This document shows positions 34,262 to 43,037 of a stretch of DNA of 53,258 nt, piece by piece. Origin of the DNA: Blastocatellia bacterium UBA7656 (GTDB lineage Bacteria; Acidobacteriota; Blastocatellia; UBA7656); assembly GCA_002483445.1 (NCBI GenBank), contig DLHY01000111.1:1-53258 (forward strand), in the 5' to 3' direction. The notes under the pieces were generated by a model. It saw only the letters and a program-made list of their open reading frames with translations. It did not search any database and was not told where the DNA came from. Position 1 is the stretch's first letter. Each line of letters begins with the position of its first letter. The position numbers and the translations under genes are program-made.

Positions 34262-35338
34262 GTGAGTTCAAGAAGAACAAAACTGGTCAATAGCAGCGCG
34301 CTGATGATATTTCTTGCGGCGATTGTTTTTTCGTTCTTCGCAGGCTCTCTGGCAAGCAGCGACAAGAAAGATACAGAGAAAGACTTATACTGGCCGGAGC
34401 CTCCCGAAACGCCGCGAATCAAGTTCATCAAGAGCATCGCGTCGCCTAAGGACTTAAAGCTGAACCAGTCGTCGTTTTTTAAGAAAGTGATCAAGAAAAT
34501 AGTCGGCATAGACGGTAACGACTCAACTCTGCTTTTCCCCTACGGCATCATAACAGACAGTCGCAATCGCCTGATTATCGTTGACCAGAAATCGAGATTG
34601 ATTCATATCTTCGACGCTCAAGCTAAAAAGTATTCTTCGATCAAGCAGCCTAAGGGCGAAGCATTCGTCTCGCTGGTCGGCGTCGCGCTCGACGCCGACG
34701 ACAACATCTACGTTTCCGACTCGTACACGGGAAAGATTTTTGTTTTTGACCGCAGCGGCAAATTCAAAAAGCGGCTTGGGCCGGATGAAGGCTTGTTCAA
34801 CAGACCGACCGGTATAGCCATAGACAAAGAGCGCGGGCGGCTGTATGTCGTCGAAACTGTCAAAGGCGAAGTCGCAGTGCTTGATCTGAATGGAACGGAG
34901 TTATTCAAGATTGGCAGGCGCGGATATGGCAACGGAGAGTTCAATTTTCCAACTCAGATTTGCATCACAGGCGACCGGCTCTATGTCACTGACACACTGA
35001 ACGCTCGCATTCAGGTTCTTGATCGAGATGGAAAGTTCATTTCTTCGATTGGCAAGATTGGAGATGCGATTGGAGACCTGGATAAGCCTAAAGGGGTGGC
35101 CGTAGACAGCGAGGGACACATCTATGTGGTCGAAGGGCTGCATGATCGTGTTGGGATTTTCGATCAGGAGGGACATTTTCTCCTCGCGTTCGGCAGCACA
35201 GGTTCGAACAGAGGCGAGTTTTACCTGCCCACTGCGATTCACATTGACGGTGAAGATAACATCTACGTCTCCGATTCATACAATCGCAGGGTGCAGGTCT
35301 TCAAGTATTTGAGAAATGGAAGTTCGGCGGGGCAATAG
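34262..35338 (+). CDS. second NHL-repeat beta-propeller, exported
   Basis: 358 residues, GTG start. N-terminal membrane/signal helix about 12-30, a W-P-E-P-P-E-T-P-R-I-K-F block and six NHL-type repeats, clearly paralogous to the protein at 29070 but diverged. It lies 15 bp after the barrel gene and 3 bp before the 12-heme cytochrome gene, so each OmcE-type cytochrome in this island has its own upstream propeller. That pairing suggests a cytochrome-specific assembly or export role. Confidence 0.9.
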   Translation: MSSRRTKLVNSSALMIFLAAIVFSFFAGSLASSDKKDTEKDLYWPEPPETPRIKFIKSIASPKDLKLNQSSFFKKVIKKIVGIDGNDSTLLFPYGIITDSRNRLIIVDQKSRLIHIFDAQAKKYSSIKQPKGEAFVSLVGVALDADDNIYVSDSYTGKIFVFDRSGKFKKRLGPDEGLFNRPTGIAIDKERGRLYVVETVKGEVAVLDLNGTELFKIGRRGYGNGEFNFPTQICITGDRLYVTDTLNARIQVLDRDGKFISSIGKIGDAIGDLDKPKGVAVDSEGHIYVVEGLHDRVGIFDQEGHFLLAFGSTGSNRGEFYLPTAIHIDGEDNIYVSDSYNRRVQVFKYLRNGSSAGQ

Positions 35339-35341
35339 GAT

Positions 35342-37249
35342 ATGCGAGCAAAGGGCATTCTGGTTATAGTTTTTTTCTGCCTCACGGGTGGAGTTGTCTA
35401 CAGCGAGGGGCCGAAGTCGGAGATACTCAACACCAAGCACGACTTCAGCATCCGCAGCAGCGCCACCATTCGCTCGACCTCCGAAGATACGGTCTGCACT
35501 TTTTGTCACGTCCCGCACAACTCGAATCCCGGCGTGCCGCTGTGGAACCACAAGGCCACGACGGTCGGCAGCTATCAACTCTATAACAGCACGACTTTGC
35601 ACTCGACCATCACTCAGCCGACAAGCTCGGACGCATCGAAGCTGTGCTTGAGTTGTCACGATGGGACGGTTGCGCTTGGCGATACGATAAACAACGGTCT
35701 CATACCATTCATTCAAGGGTCGGACTACAAGCTTCCATCATCTTCCGCCGCGAACATTCATAAGGGTACAGGATTTGGCGACGATCACCCATTCGCCTTT
35801 GTGCCTGTGACAGGCACAGAAATACGCGTCCCGCCCGCTGGCGACGCCGTTAAGTTGGATTTAGCGGGCAAGGTGCAATGCACATCATGCCACGATCCTC
35901 ACACGCAGTTCAGAGACTCGACGGCGGGCAAGTTTCTTGTCAAATCAAATTCGAGATCGGCAATCTGCACGACGTGTCACACGAAGAGCGGCTGGGACCT
36001 GGCATCGCACAAACAACCCGCCAGCACTTTCAACGATGGCCGCTACACCTCATCTCAAGGCGCGCACACAGGATACACGGGTGTGTCGAATAATGGCTGC
36101 GAAGGCTGTCACCGCCCGCACACCCCATCTGTAGCCCAGCGCATTCTGAAGTTTGTCGAAGAAGACACCTGCTACAAGTGCCACAACGGCGCGGTTGCGG
36201 AGACTGATAGAAATATTCAGAACGAATTTACAACGAAGATTTATCGCCACCCTGTTTACACAACACCATCCGTGCATGATGCGTCAGAAGGGCCAACCAA
36301 TCCATCCTTTAGACTTCCCGAGACTGCAACGGGAGCGGTAAGGCACGCCGAATGCTTCGATTGTCATAATCCACATGCTGCCAACTCGCAGACGGCGACG
36401 CCGCCGACTATCAAAGGCTTTCAACGAAACGTCACTGGCATCACTTCGTCAGGCACTGGCATTTCGAGCGTGCAGTACGAATACCAGGTCTGCTTCAAAT
36501 GCCATTCCGACAGCGCCAACAAGCCACAGTTTAGCGATACCGGAAACTTCGGCGTCGGCTATGGCAGAAACCCACAGCGACAGGTAGACCAGAGCAACCC
36601 GAATCGTTTCAATGTTCGTTTCGAGTTTAACTCTTCCGTATCCTGGCATCCGGTATCAAATCCGCGAGGGCTTTCGACCGGCTCCGGTGGAGAAGTCCCC
36701 AGTCTGCGGTCGGCTCCGATTGGCAGCAATGGCCAGCCGCTTCCCGGAAGAACGCTTTCATCAACGAGCCAGATATACTGCACCGATTGTCATAACAACA
36801 GCAGCGGCAGAAATCTTGGAACAGGTATAGGCCCGGTCGGGCCTCACGGCTCAAGCGTCGTTCACTTATTGGAGCGCAATTACTCCTATAACACACCGCC
36901 CTCAAGGCCCGGTGACCTGATGGGTACGGTCACGTATACATCCAGCGCTTATGCTTTGTGCAACAAGTGTCATGACATCAGCGGAAGCATTCTTCAAGAC
37001 GTTAGCTTCAAAGAGCATAACAGACACATAACCAGAGCGGGAGCCTCTTGCTCGGTCTGCCACGACGGGCATGGAATAATCGGCGGCAACAGCACGAACA
37101 ACGGCCATCTGATTAATTTTGATTTAAGCATTGTAGGCCCAGACCCGGATATCGGCTTGATCCGCTATCAAGACACGGGATTCAGAAGCGGTAGCTGTAA
37201 TCTGAGATGTCACGACAAGGATCACAGCCCCAGAGAATACAAGCCATGA
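35342..37249 (+). CDS. 12-heme c-type cytochrome with OmcE-like N-terminal module
   Basis: 635 residues with a signal peptide at 1-21. Eleven CXXCH motifs (CTFCH, CLSCH, CTSCH, CTTCH, CEGCH, CYKCH, CFDCH, CFKCH, CTDCH, CNKCH, CSVCH) plus one C619-N-L-R-C-H624 of CX3CH type near the C-terminus. The first 190 residues copy the layout of the OmcE-like protein (HDF near the start, CTFCHVPH, CLSCHDGT, DDHPFAF, CTSCHDPH, FLVKSN, CTTCH). Eight more hemes follow with no such template. It may be a surface cap, branch or terminal reductase for the thin filament. Last gene of the second unit; downstream spacer has site B. Confidence 0.9.
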   Translation: MRAKGILVIVFFCLTGGVVYSEGPKSEILNTKHDFSIRSSATIRSTSEDTVCTFCHVPHNSNPGVPLWNHKATTVGSYQLYNSTTLHSTITQPTSSDASKLCLSCHDGTVALGDTINNGLIPFIQGSDYKLPSSSAANIHKGTGFGDDHPFAFVPVTGTEIRVPPAGDAVKLDLAGKVQCTSCHDPHTQFRDSTAGKFLVKSNSRSAICTTCHTKSGWDLASHKQPASTFNDGRYTSSQGAHTGYTGVSNNGCEGCHRPHTPSVAQRILKFVEEDTCYKCHNGAVAETDRNIQNEFTTKIYRHPVYTTPSVHDASEGPTNPSFRLPETATGAVRHAECFDCHNPHAANSQTATPPTIKGFQRNVTGITSSGTGISSVQYEYQVCFKCHSDSANKPQFSDTGNFGVGYGRNPQRQVDQSNPNRFNVRFEFNSSVSWHPVSNPRGLSTGSGGEVPSLRSAPIGSNGQPLPGRTLSSTSQIYCTDCHNNSSGRNLGTGIGPVGPHGSSVVHLLERNYSYNTPPSRPGDLMGTVTYTSSAYALCNKCHDISGSILQDVSFKEHNRHITRAGASCSVCHDGHGIIGGNSTNNGHLINFDLSIVGPDPDIGLIRYQDTGFRSGSCNLRCHDKDHSPREYKP

Positions 37250-37390
37250 TTTCAAAGTAAGAGTACGCTGCAAAAGCCCAACTCCCACTCCCAGGCCAAG
37301 AGGGTCAATTTGAAACCGTACTTGCCGACGCCAATATCTCTGTGACATTGTCAAAGAGTTCCTATGGAGTGTGTTCCCTTGCCCCGGCGG

Positions 37391-37406
37391 TGTGCAGGCT
37401 TGTCCT
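37391..37406 (+). promoter_or_regulatory. putative upstream activator site B (TGTGC-N4-TTGTCCT)
   Basis: Sequence tgtgcaggcttgtcct. A gggac half-site follows at 37456, 55 bp on (54 bp at site A), and the GG of the promoter-like element is 178 bp from the motif start, identical to site A. It lies in the otherwise empty 450-bp spacer 37250-37699. Confidence 0.65.
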
Positions 37407-37567
37407 ACCATGATTTGCTTTATCGCCAACAGATTCGGCTTATAGCTTAGGCATTGGGACGAAGAGTAATCATTCGAGGGCAATAGCTCATTGCCAAAGC
37501 TCAACCGCCTATCACGTAACTGCTTGATTTCACGTAAGAATCGCTCGCCGCTTTTACAGTCATACTC

Positions 37568-37583
37568 TGGAACATCATTTGTT
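37568..37583 (+). promoter_or_regulatory. putative sigma-54 promoter for the Rieske/cytochrome b operon
   Basis: tggaacatcatttgtt with exact GG-N10-GT spacing; it shares TGGAAC and TTTGT with the element at 28081. About 117 bp before the start of the cytochrome c gene at 37700. Confidence 0.55.
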
Positions 37584-37699
37584 CTGTTCATTGGTGTCAC
37601 GCTAAGTGGCTCCGTATCTTGGCAGCGTTTACCGGCGTAAAGAGGACGGATTGAAATTCTCAGACAGTAGCGATTGTAAAACCAACACGGAGGTAAAAC

Positions 37700-38080
37700 A
37701 TGGTGAAAAGAGTAGCTTCGTTAGCAGTGATTCTGTTCCTAGCTTCTGCGGTCATTTATATGTCAATCCCTGCAAAGGTGCGAGCCGTGTCAGGAGACGC
37801 CGCCGCTGCCGGTCTTGAGGTTCATAAGAAGCATTGCCTGAAGTGTCATGGGCCGGAAGGCAAGGGCGACGGACCGGCTGGCAAGCTCCTGAAGACCAAA
37901 CCAGCCGATTGGTCGGATAAGGCCAAGCTCTCAAAGATTTCGGATGACGAGTTGTTCAAGATCATCCTGAAAGGAGGCGAGGCCGCAGGAAAGTCGAAGC
38001 TGATGCCCGCGTTTGAAGAAAAACTCTCCGAACAGGACATCCACAATGTTATCGCGTTCATTCGCTCGCTACAAAAATAG
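37700..38080 (+). CDS. small monoheme cytochrome c
   Basis: 126 residues, start ATG 37700 with acggaggt upstream. Signal peptide about 1-29. One class I heme motif C-L-K-C-H-G-P-E-G-K-G-D-G-P-A-G and a distal Met in KLMPAFEEKLSEQDI. Ends FIRSLQK, typical of a soluble periplasmic c-type electron carrier. First gene of the operon with the Rieske/b complex, so it is a likely acceptor or donor of that complex. Confidence 0.92.
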   Translation: MVKRVASLAVILFLASAVIYMSIPAKVRAVSGDAAAAGLEVHKKHCLKCHGPEGKGDGPAGKLLKTKPADWSDKAKLSKISDDELFKIILKGGEAAGKSKLMPAFEEKLSEQDIHNVIAFIRSLQK

Positions 38081-38181
38081 GCAAGAGGTCGTTGGGGTTC
38101 TACTGAAGGAGGGCAACCGTCTTAGGTGGAACCACCAACACAAAGCATCCGAAGCATCACGCCTTGAGAAGGACGATTTGA

Positions 38182-40110
38182 ATGATGAACGGGAAAAAAT
38201 ACAGAGCGGTGATTCCTGACATCGAATTCTGGAAACAGATGATCTCCTGCCAGTCGGCATGCCCTGTGCGAACCGATTCTGGCAGATACGTGCAGCTAAT
38301 TGCTAAAGGAGACTATGAGCAAGCATATCTCACTGCGCGGTCGCCCAATCCGTTCGCTTCCATCTGCGGAAGAATCTGCGCCGCTCCGTGCGAAGACAAG
38401 TGCCGACGAGGCCACATTGATTCGCCTGTAAGCATCCGCGCGTTGAAGCGATTTGTCTGCGAGAAGTATGGCGTCGAATCTCTTATGCCCGACGAGCAGG
38501 ATAAGCTCTTTCAAGGCGCAACCGAAGCCGGTAACAAAACTCGCTGGCATCTTCCGATGCTTACCGCAAGCCGCCGAAACACGGCGCGTGGCAAGAAAGT
38601 GGCAGTGATCGGTGGCGGCCCTTCGGGACTCGCCTGCGCGCACGACCTCGCGCTGATGGGCTATCGGGTCACAGTATTTGAAGCGACGAGCGCGCCGGGC
38701 GGGATGCTCATTCACGGCATCCCTGAATTCCGGCTGGCCCGCGCTATCATCGATAAAGAAATTACTAGGATCGAGAGCCTCGGCGTTGAAATAAAACTCA
38801 ATGCCCCCCTCACCGAAGATTTCGGCTTGAAAGAGCTGCGCGAGCAAGGCTTCGAAGCGGTCTTTTTGAGCGTGGGCACGCAGCGCGGGCGCGACCTGAA
38901 GATTGAAGGCTCGAACCTGGATGGAATCATCAAGGCCATTGATTACCTGATAAACATGAACAATGGCTATCGAATGAATCTCGGCAAGCGAGTGTTAGTG
39001 ATCGGCGGAGGATTCGTCGCGTTTGACGCGGCTCGAATGGCATTGCGCACCGCGCTTGAAGCAGGAACAGAAGAGGTTGACGGCACGCTCGTCGAGGCGC
39101 TTGATGTTGCGCGAGCCGCCGTGCGCGCAGGAGTGGCAGAGGTTCGCATGGTCAGCCTCGAATCGTTTGCCGAGATGCCGGTGATGCGCACGAGTCAGGG
39201 CCGCGAAGAATTTGAGGAAGCCGAAAAGGAAGGGATCATCTTCAACACGCAGCGCAGCGCGCGCCGCTTCATGGGCGAAAACGAGCGAGTTCGCGCCGTT
39301 GAGTTGATCGGAGTTAAACGCACTTATGACGAGACTGGACGTTTCGATCCCATCTTTGATCCGAGCTTCAGCGAGATCATCGAAGCCGATTCTGTCATTC
39401 TCGCCATTGGCCAGCAGGCCGACCTGTCATTCCTCAAACCGGAAGACGGCGTTGAGCTAACGCCGCAGCGCACGATCAAAGTCGCTCGCGCAACGCTTGC
39501 GACAACAGCAGCCGGCATATTCGCAGGCGGCGATGTCGCCTTCGGCCCGCGCAATGTCATCGAGGCTGTGGCTAACGGCAAGCAGGCCGCGCTTTCAATT
39601 GACGATTATCTCAGGGGTGTGGCGTCAGGGCCTTCGGTGCGGCTTTCGGTGGAGAAGATTCCGACGCGCAGTTACCGGATGAGCGAAGGCTACGAAAAGC
39701 GCCAGCGGCAAGCGCCGCCGACAATCTCGCTCGACCGCCGAACAGGCATCTCCGAAGTTGAAATCGGTTACTCCGAAGAAGAGGCGCGGCGGCAGGCCGA
39801 GCGATGCCTGAGTTGTCACACTCAGACTATTTATGACCCTGAAAAGTGTGTGCTATGCGCTCGCTGCGTTGATGTTTGCCCGGAACAGGCATTGAAGCTC
39901 GTGCCGGTTGAAGAACTCGACCTGCCGATGGAATCAACAGACGAGCTATTTGATTTTTATGGATTCGACTGCCAAAGCACGCAGCCCCTTTCGGCAATGA
40001 TTAAAGACGATGAGCGGTGCATCCGCTGTGGGCTATGCGCCATCCGCTGCCCGACTAATGCAATGACCATGGAGGTCTTCTTCTATGAAGAGTTCGAGGC
40101 TGTCTCATAA
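38182..40110 (+). CDS. GltD-like FAD/NAD(P) oxidoreductase with C-terminal 2[4Fe-4S] ferredoxin domain
   Basis: 642 residues, cytoplasmic. The N-terminal Fe-S domain (about 20-95) has C-x3-C-P-V and CGRICAAPCEDKC clusters. The FAD site is VIGGGPSGLACA (about 142) and the NAD(P) site VIGGGFVAFDAARMA (about 272). A second FAD block is GIFAGGDVAFGPRNVIEAV. The C-terminal ferredoxin carries CVLCARCVDVCP and CIRCGLCAIRCP. This is the small-subunit fold of glutamate synthase and of electron-bifurcating or formate-linked oxidoreductases, here without a glutamate synthase large subunit. It overlaps the Rieske gene by 26 bp, hinting that it exchanges electrons between NAD(P)H/ferredoxin and the membrane complex. 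Confidence 0.9.
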   Translation: MMNGKKYRAVIPDIEFWKQMISCQSACPVRTDSGRYVQLIAKGDYEQAYLTARSPNPFASICGRICAAPCEDKCRRGHIDSPVSIRALKRFVCEKYGVESLMPDEQDKLFQGATEAGNKTRWHLPMLTASRRNTARGKKVAVIGGGPSGLACAHDLALMGYRVTVFEATSAPGGMLIHGIPEFRLARAIIDKEITRIESLGVEIKLNAPLTEDFGLKELREQGFEAVFLSVGTQRGRDLKIEGSNLDGIIKAIDYLINMNNGYRMNLGKRVLVIGGGFVAFDAARMALRTALEAGTEEVDGTLVEALDVARAAVRAGVAEVRMVSLESFAEMPVMRTSQGREEFEEAEKEGIIFNTQRSARRFMGENERVRAVELIGVKRTYDETGRFDPIFDPSFSEIIEADSVILAIGQQADLSFLKPEDGVELTPQRTIKVARATLATTAAGIFAGGDVAFGPRNVIEAVANGKQAALSIDDYLRGVASGPSVRLSVEKIPTRSYRMSEGYEKRQRQAPPTISLDRRTGISEVEIGYSEEEARRQAERCLSCHTQTIYDPEKCVLCARCVDVCPEQALKLVPVEELDLPMESTDELFDFYGFDCQSTQPLSAMIKDDERCIRCGLCAIRCPTNAMTMEVFFYEEFEAVS

Positions 40111-40651
40111 AGACGAAGCAACGGAGAAAGCAGCAACTGAGCAAGAACCCAAGCTGAAGCCGAGCCGCCGCTCGTTCTTTCACCGTGTCGGGCTAGGCGC
40201 TCTGTTTGCCGCAGTGGGCGGTCAATCTTATGGCCTGTTTCGTTCGCTTGTTCCGAATGTTTTGTACGAAGAGCCGCGGCGATTCAAAGTCGGATTGCCA
40301 GCAGACTTTGCTGAAGGCAGCACCTTTCTCGATGACAGGCGCGTCTTCATCTTCCGCGAGAAGAACACGTATTACGCGATGTCTGCCGCCTGCCCGCATC
40401 TGGGCTGCACGGTGAAGATGGTCAACCTCAGCGAGCCGCAAACTGTCGAGATCAAAGGTAAGTCAGTCGAAGAGAAATGGGAATTTCATTGCCCGTGTCA
40501 CGGCTCGAAGTTTCGCTGCGAGGGAACTAATTACTCAGGCCCCGCGCCGAGACCGCTCGACTGGGTGAAGCTGGAAGTCGCGCCGGAGGACGGGCAGCTT
40601 GTGGTGAATATGTCGGAGAACGTGAATCAGAATTTCCGGTTGACGGTTTGA
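40085..40651 (+). CDS. Rieske iron-sulfur protein
   Basis: 188 residues. Twin-arginine-like S-R-R-S-F-F near residue 27 followed by a hydrophobic anchor (36-55). The [2Fe-2S] site is complete: C103-P-H105-L-G-C108 and C136-P-C138-H139-G-S, with C108/C138 as the usual disulfide. Takes electrons from quinol in a cytochrome bc/b6f-type complex with the cytochrome b encoded next. The start codon lies inside the end of the preceding gene. Confidence 0.95.
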   Translation: MKSSRLSHKDEATEKAATEQEPKLKPSRRSFFHRVGLGALFAAVGGQSYGLFRSLVPNVLYEEPRRFKVGLPADFAEGSTFLDDRRVFIFREKNTYYAMSAACPHLGCTVKMVNLSEPQTVEIKGKSVEEKWEFHCPCHGSKFRCEGTNYSGPAPRPLDWVKLEVAPEDGQLVVNMSENVNQNFRLTV

Positions 40652-40653
40652 AT

Positions 40654-40711
40654 CTACGAAGGACACGAAACACACAAAGGTAATCTTCGTGCTTCTTTGT
40701 GCTCTTCGTGG
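40654..40711. repeat. hairpin between Rieske and cytochrome b genes
   Basis: ctacgaag/cttcgtgg outer arms and cacaaag/ctttgtg inner arms form an imperfect stem over the 76-bp gap. It is of the same dispersed-repeat style as 6197-6298. Confidence 0.6.
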
Positions 40712-40727
40712 ATGAAAGGGATGAGAG

Positions 40728-42044
40728 ATGGAGGCAAGGAAAAAAATCTGGGAGCAGGTGGTCTGGACTTGGAAGCCGGAGACCGAGCGCGAGGCTGGAG
40801 ACTCCATTGTAAGAAATATCCTGCTGCACTGGTTCCCGGCCAGAGTGGCGCTGCGAAGCCTTAGCTATAGCTACTCATTTTGGCTTGGAACGATTTCAGC
40901 CGTCTTGTTTTTGATCCTTTCGATCACCGGCGTGATTCTCATGTTCATGTATGTGCCGTCTGTCGATCAAGCTTATCAATCAGTCAAGGATATCGAATAT
41001 GCTGTTTCGTTCGGGTGGTTCCTTCGCGGCTTGCACCGCATTGCGGCGCACCTGATGGTTGCGGTCGTCTTCTTCCACATGGTGCGCGTGTTTCTTACCG
41101 CCGCCTACAGAAACGGGACTGCCGCGAATCAGAACCGTCCGCTCAACTGGATCATAGGCATCGTGCTGCTGCTCATCACGCTGCTGCTGTCGTTCACAGG
41201 CTACCTGCTGCCTTGGGATCAACTGGCTTACTGGGCGATCACTGTGGGTACAAATATTGCCCGTGCCGCGCCGCTTGTTGGCGAGAGCATTCGTTATCTC
41301 TTCCTCGGCGGGAACGAAATCGGGCAGAGTACGCTGCTGCGGTTTTACGTCCTTCATTGCTTCTTCCTGCCGACGCTGGTGCTGTTGCTGTTTTCCTGGC
41401 ATATGTGGCGCGTGCGAAAAGACGGCGGGCTTGCCTGCGTGGATCAATTGGCGCTCAAGCAGAAGCGTGAGAATGTCACGCCTATCAAAACGAAGACTTA
41501 CTCGCTTCTGGGACTTGCGCGGGGGCGAACGGCGCAGGTCGAAACATCTCTGATTAATGAGGATGAGCATACGGTCGCATCGTCGCCGAATCTCACGCGG
41601 CGATTGTTGCTGGTGATGCTTGCGACGCTTTTTATAAGCTCGGCGCTGACATTCATCGCGCGAGCGCCGCTTGAAGAGCCTGCCAATGCGAGCGTCACAC
41701 CGAATCCGGCCAAAGCGCCCTGGTACTTCCTCTGGCTGCAGGAACTCGTTACCGACACGACATTCAAAATAGGCGAGGTGACGATCAACGGCGCACTCGT
41801 CGGCGGGATTCTTGTGCCAGGCGTTCTAATCATTTTGCTCACCGTCTGGCCTTATCTCGACAGGACTTCGGTGAATGCTGTCGGGGGCTGGTTTGCGAAG
41901 GAGCGCCGCAGGCAGAACGCTGTTTTTCTTTTCATCGTGCTGACGATCCTGGCATTGACAATCGTAGGCACATTTTTGCGCGGCACGTACTGGGATTTCT
42001 ACTGGCCGTGGCAATCCTGGCCTGAGATGCCGAAGAAGTTTTAG
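40728..42044 (+). CDS. cytochrome b, b6-type, fused to subunit-IV-like C-terminal part
   Basis: 438 residues with eight or so TM helices. Heme-ligand His pairs H103/H117 (spacing 14) and H210/H225 (spacing 15). The 14/15 pattern is that of cytochrome b6 and related menaquinol complexes rather than mitochondrial cytochrome b (14/14). The Q-site PEWY motif is replaced by A-P-W-Y-F in AKAPWYFLWLQE. The C-terminal three-helix part is continuous with the b6 part, unlike separate petB/petD. Forms the quinone-oxidising core with the Rieske protein and the tetraheme cytochrome that follows. Confidence 0.93.
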   Translation: MEARKKIWEQVVWTWKPETEREAGDSIVRNILLHWFPARVALRSLSYSYSFWLGTISAVLFLILSITGVILMFMYVPSVDQAYQSVKDIEYAVSFGWFLRGLHRIAAHLMVAVVFFHMVRVFLTAAYRNGTAANQNRPLNWIIGIVLLLITLLLSFTGYLLPWDQLAYWAITVGTNIARAAPLVGESIRYLFLGGNEIGQSTLLRFYVLHCFFLPTLVLLLFSWHMWRVRKDGGLACVDQLALKQKRENVTPIKTKTYSLLGLARGRTAQVETSLINEDEHTVASSPNLTRRLLLVMLATLFISSALTFIARAPLEEPANASVTPNPAKAPWYFLWLQELVTDTTFKIGEVTINGALVGGILVPGVLIILLTVWPYLDRTSVNAVGGWFAKERRRQNAVFLFIVLTILALTIVGTFLRGTYWDFYWPWQSWPEMPKKF

Positions 42045-42070
42045 TCCTTATATTTCGAACGGGGAAAGCA

Positions 42071-42979
42071 ATGAATTGGAAGAATCGCGATGCGGCCTGG
42101 ATTTCTTTTTTCAGTGTGGCGATGTTGATCATCACCGTGATGGTCTTCCGGGACTACTCCCGTCCTGAATGGAAACAGTACCAGACTGACTTCAAAGAAC
42201 TGGTGACGAATCGGCTCGGGCCGGAGCGGGCTGAAAAAGTCCCCACAGAGCTTCAGCAGATTTGGGTCAAAGAATTGCGTCGAGTTGACCGCTGCACTAC
42301 CTGTCACCTCGGCATCGAGTGGAGCAGGTTTGATGATGCGCCTCAACCATTCAGGTCACACCCCAAGGAGATTCTGGAGAAGCATCCAATATCCAACTAT
42401 GGCTGCACGACTTGTCACGGGGGCCAGGGGTATGCAACCGATACCCGCTCGGCGCACGCCACGACGATAAGCCATTGGGAAGAGCCTCTACTGGGCGCAG
42501 ATCTTGGCAAGACGTATGGGCTTGAAGAACCTAACGCGCTCCTTCAGATCAACTGTAATATATGCCATCGCAACGACACCGAGACGAAAGGCGCTGAGTA
42601 TATCAACTACGGCAAGCAGCTTGTTAAAGAGTATGCCTGCAATGCCTGTCATAAGATTAATGGAGAAGGAGAAACAATCGGGCCTGATTTGACCTACGCG
42701 GGCGACCGCGCAGCCGAACACTATGATTTTTCTCGCATCAAGGGAATGAAATCAGTATTCGGCTGGCACCTGGCCCATTTCAAGGACCCGGCAGCCGTAG
42801 TAGGCGAGACTGAGATGTCGCCTCTGGCGGAGTTGAACCTTGATGACAAGCAACTGCGGTCGCTCACCATGCTTGTGATGAGTTGGAAGCGAGCGAATAT
42901 CCCCGTCGCTTATATTCCCAGACCCCGCTCGCAAGTTGAAAGCAGCAACCTCGCTCAAAACAAAGGCGAGGATAAATAA
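42071..42979 (+). CDS. membrane-anchored tetraheme cytochrome c of the Rieske/b complex
   Basis: 302 residues. N-terminal anchor helix about 7-24, then four CXXCH: CTTCHLG, CTTCHGG, CNICHRN and CNACHKI. The last one sits in a class I-like domain (GEGETIGPDLT). It replaces cytochrome c1/f as the electron exit of the Rieske/b complex. Comparable multiheme subunits follow cytochrome b in some Deltaproteobacteria and Acidobacteria. The start is 27 bp after the cytochrome b stop. Confidence 0.9.
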   Translation: MNWKNRDAAWISFFSVAMLIITVMVFRDYSRPEWKQYQTDFKELVTNRLGPERAEKVPTELQQIWVKELRRVDRCTTCHLGIEWSRFDDAPQPFRSHPKEILEKHPISNYGCTTCHGGQGYATDTRSAHATTISHWEEPLLGADLGKTYGLEEPNALLQINCNICHRNDTETKGAEYINYGKQLVKEYACNACHKINGEGETIGPDLTYAGDRAAEHYDFSRIKGMKSVFGWHLAHFKDPAAVVGETEMSPLAELNLDDKQLRSLTMLVMSWKRANIPVAYIPRPRSQVESSNLAQNKGEDK

Positions 42980-43037
42980 GAATGAATTGAGATGCGCGGC
43001 AGCGCGCGAAGCCCCTCTTTGAAGGGAGGATAAGAAA

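Noticed and set aside
37124..37600. Long open frame on the minus strand in the spacer before the cytochrome c gene
   Set aside because: It overlaps the end of the 12-heme gene, has no family resemblance or ribosome site, and covers the proposed regulatory array.
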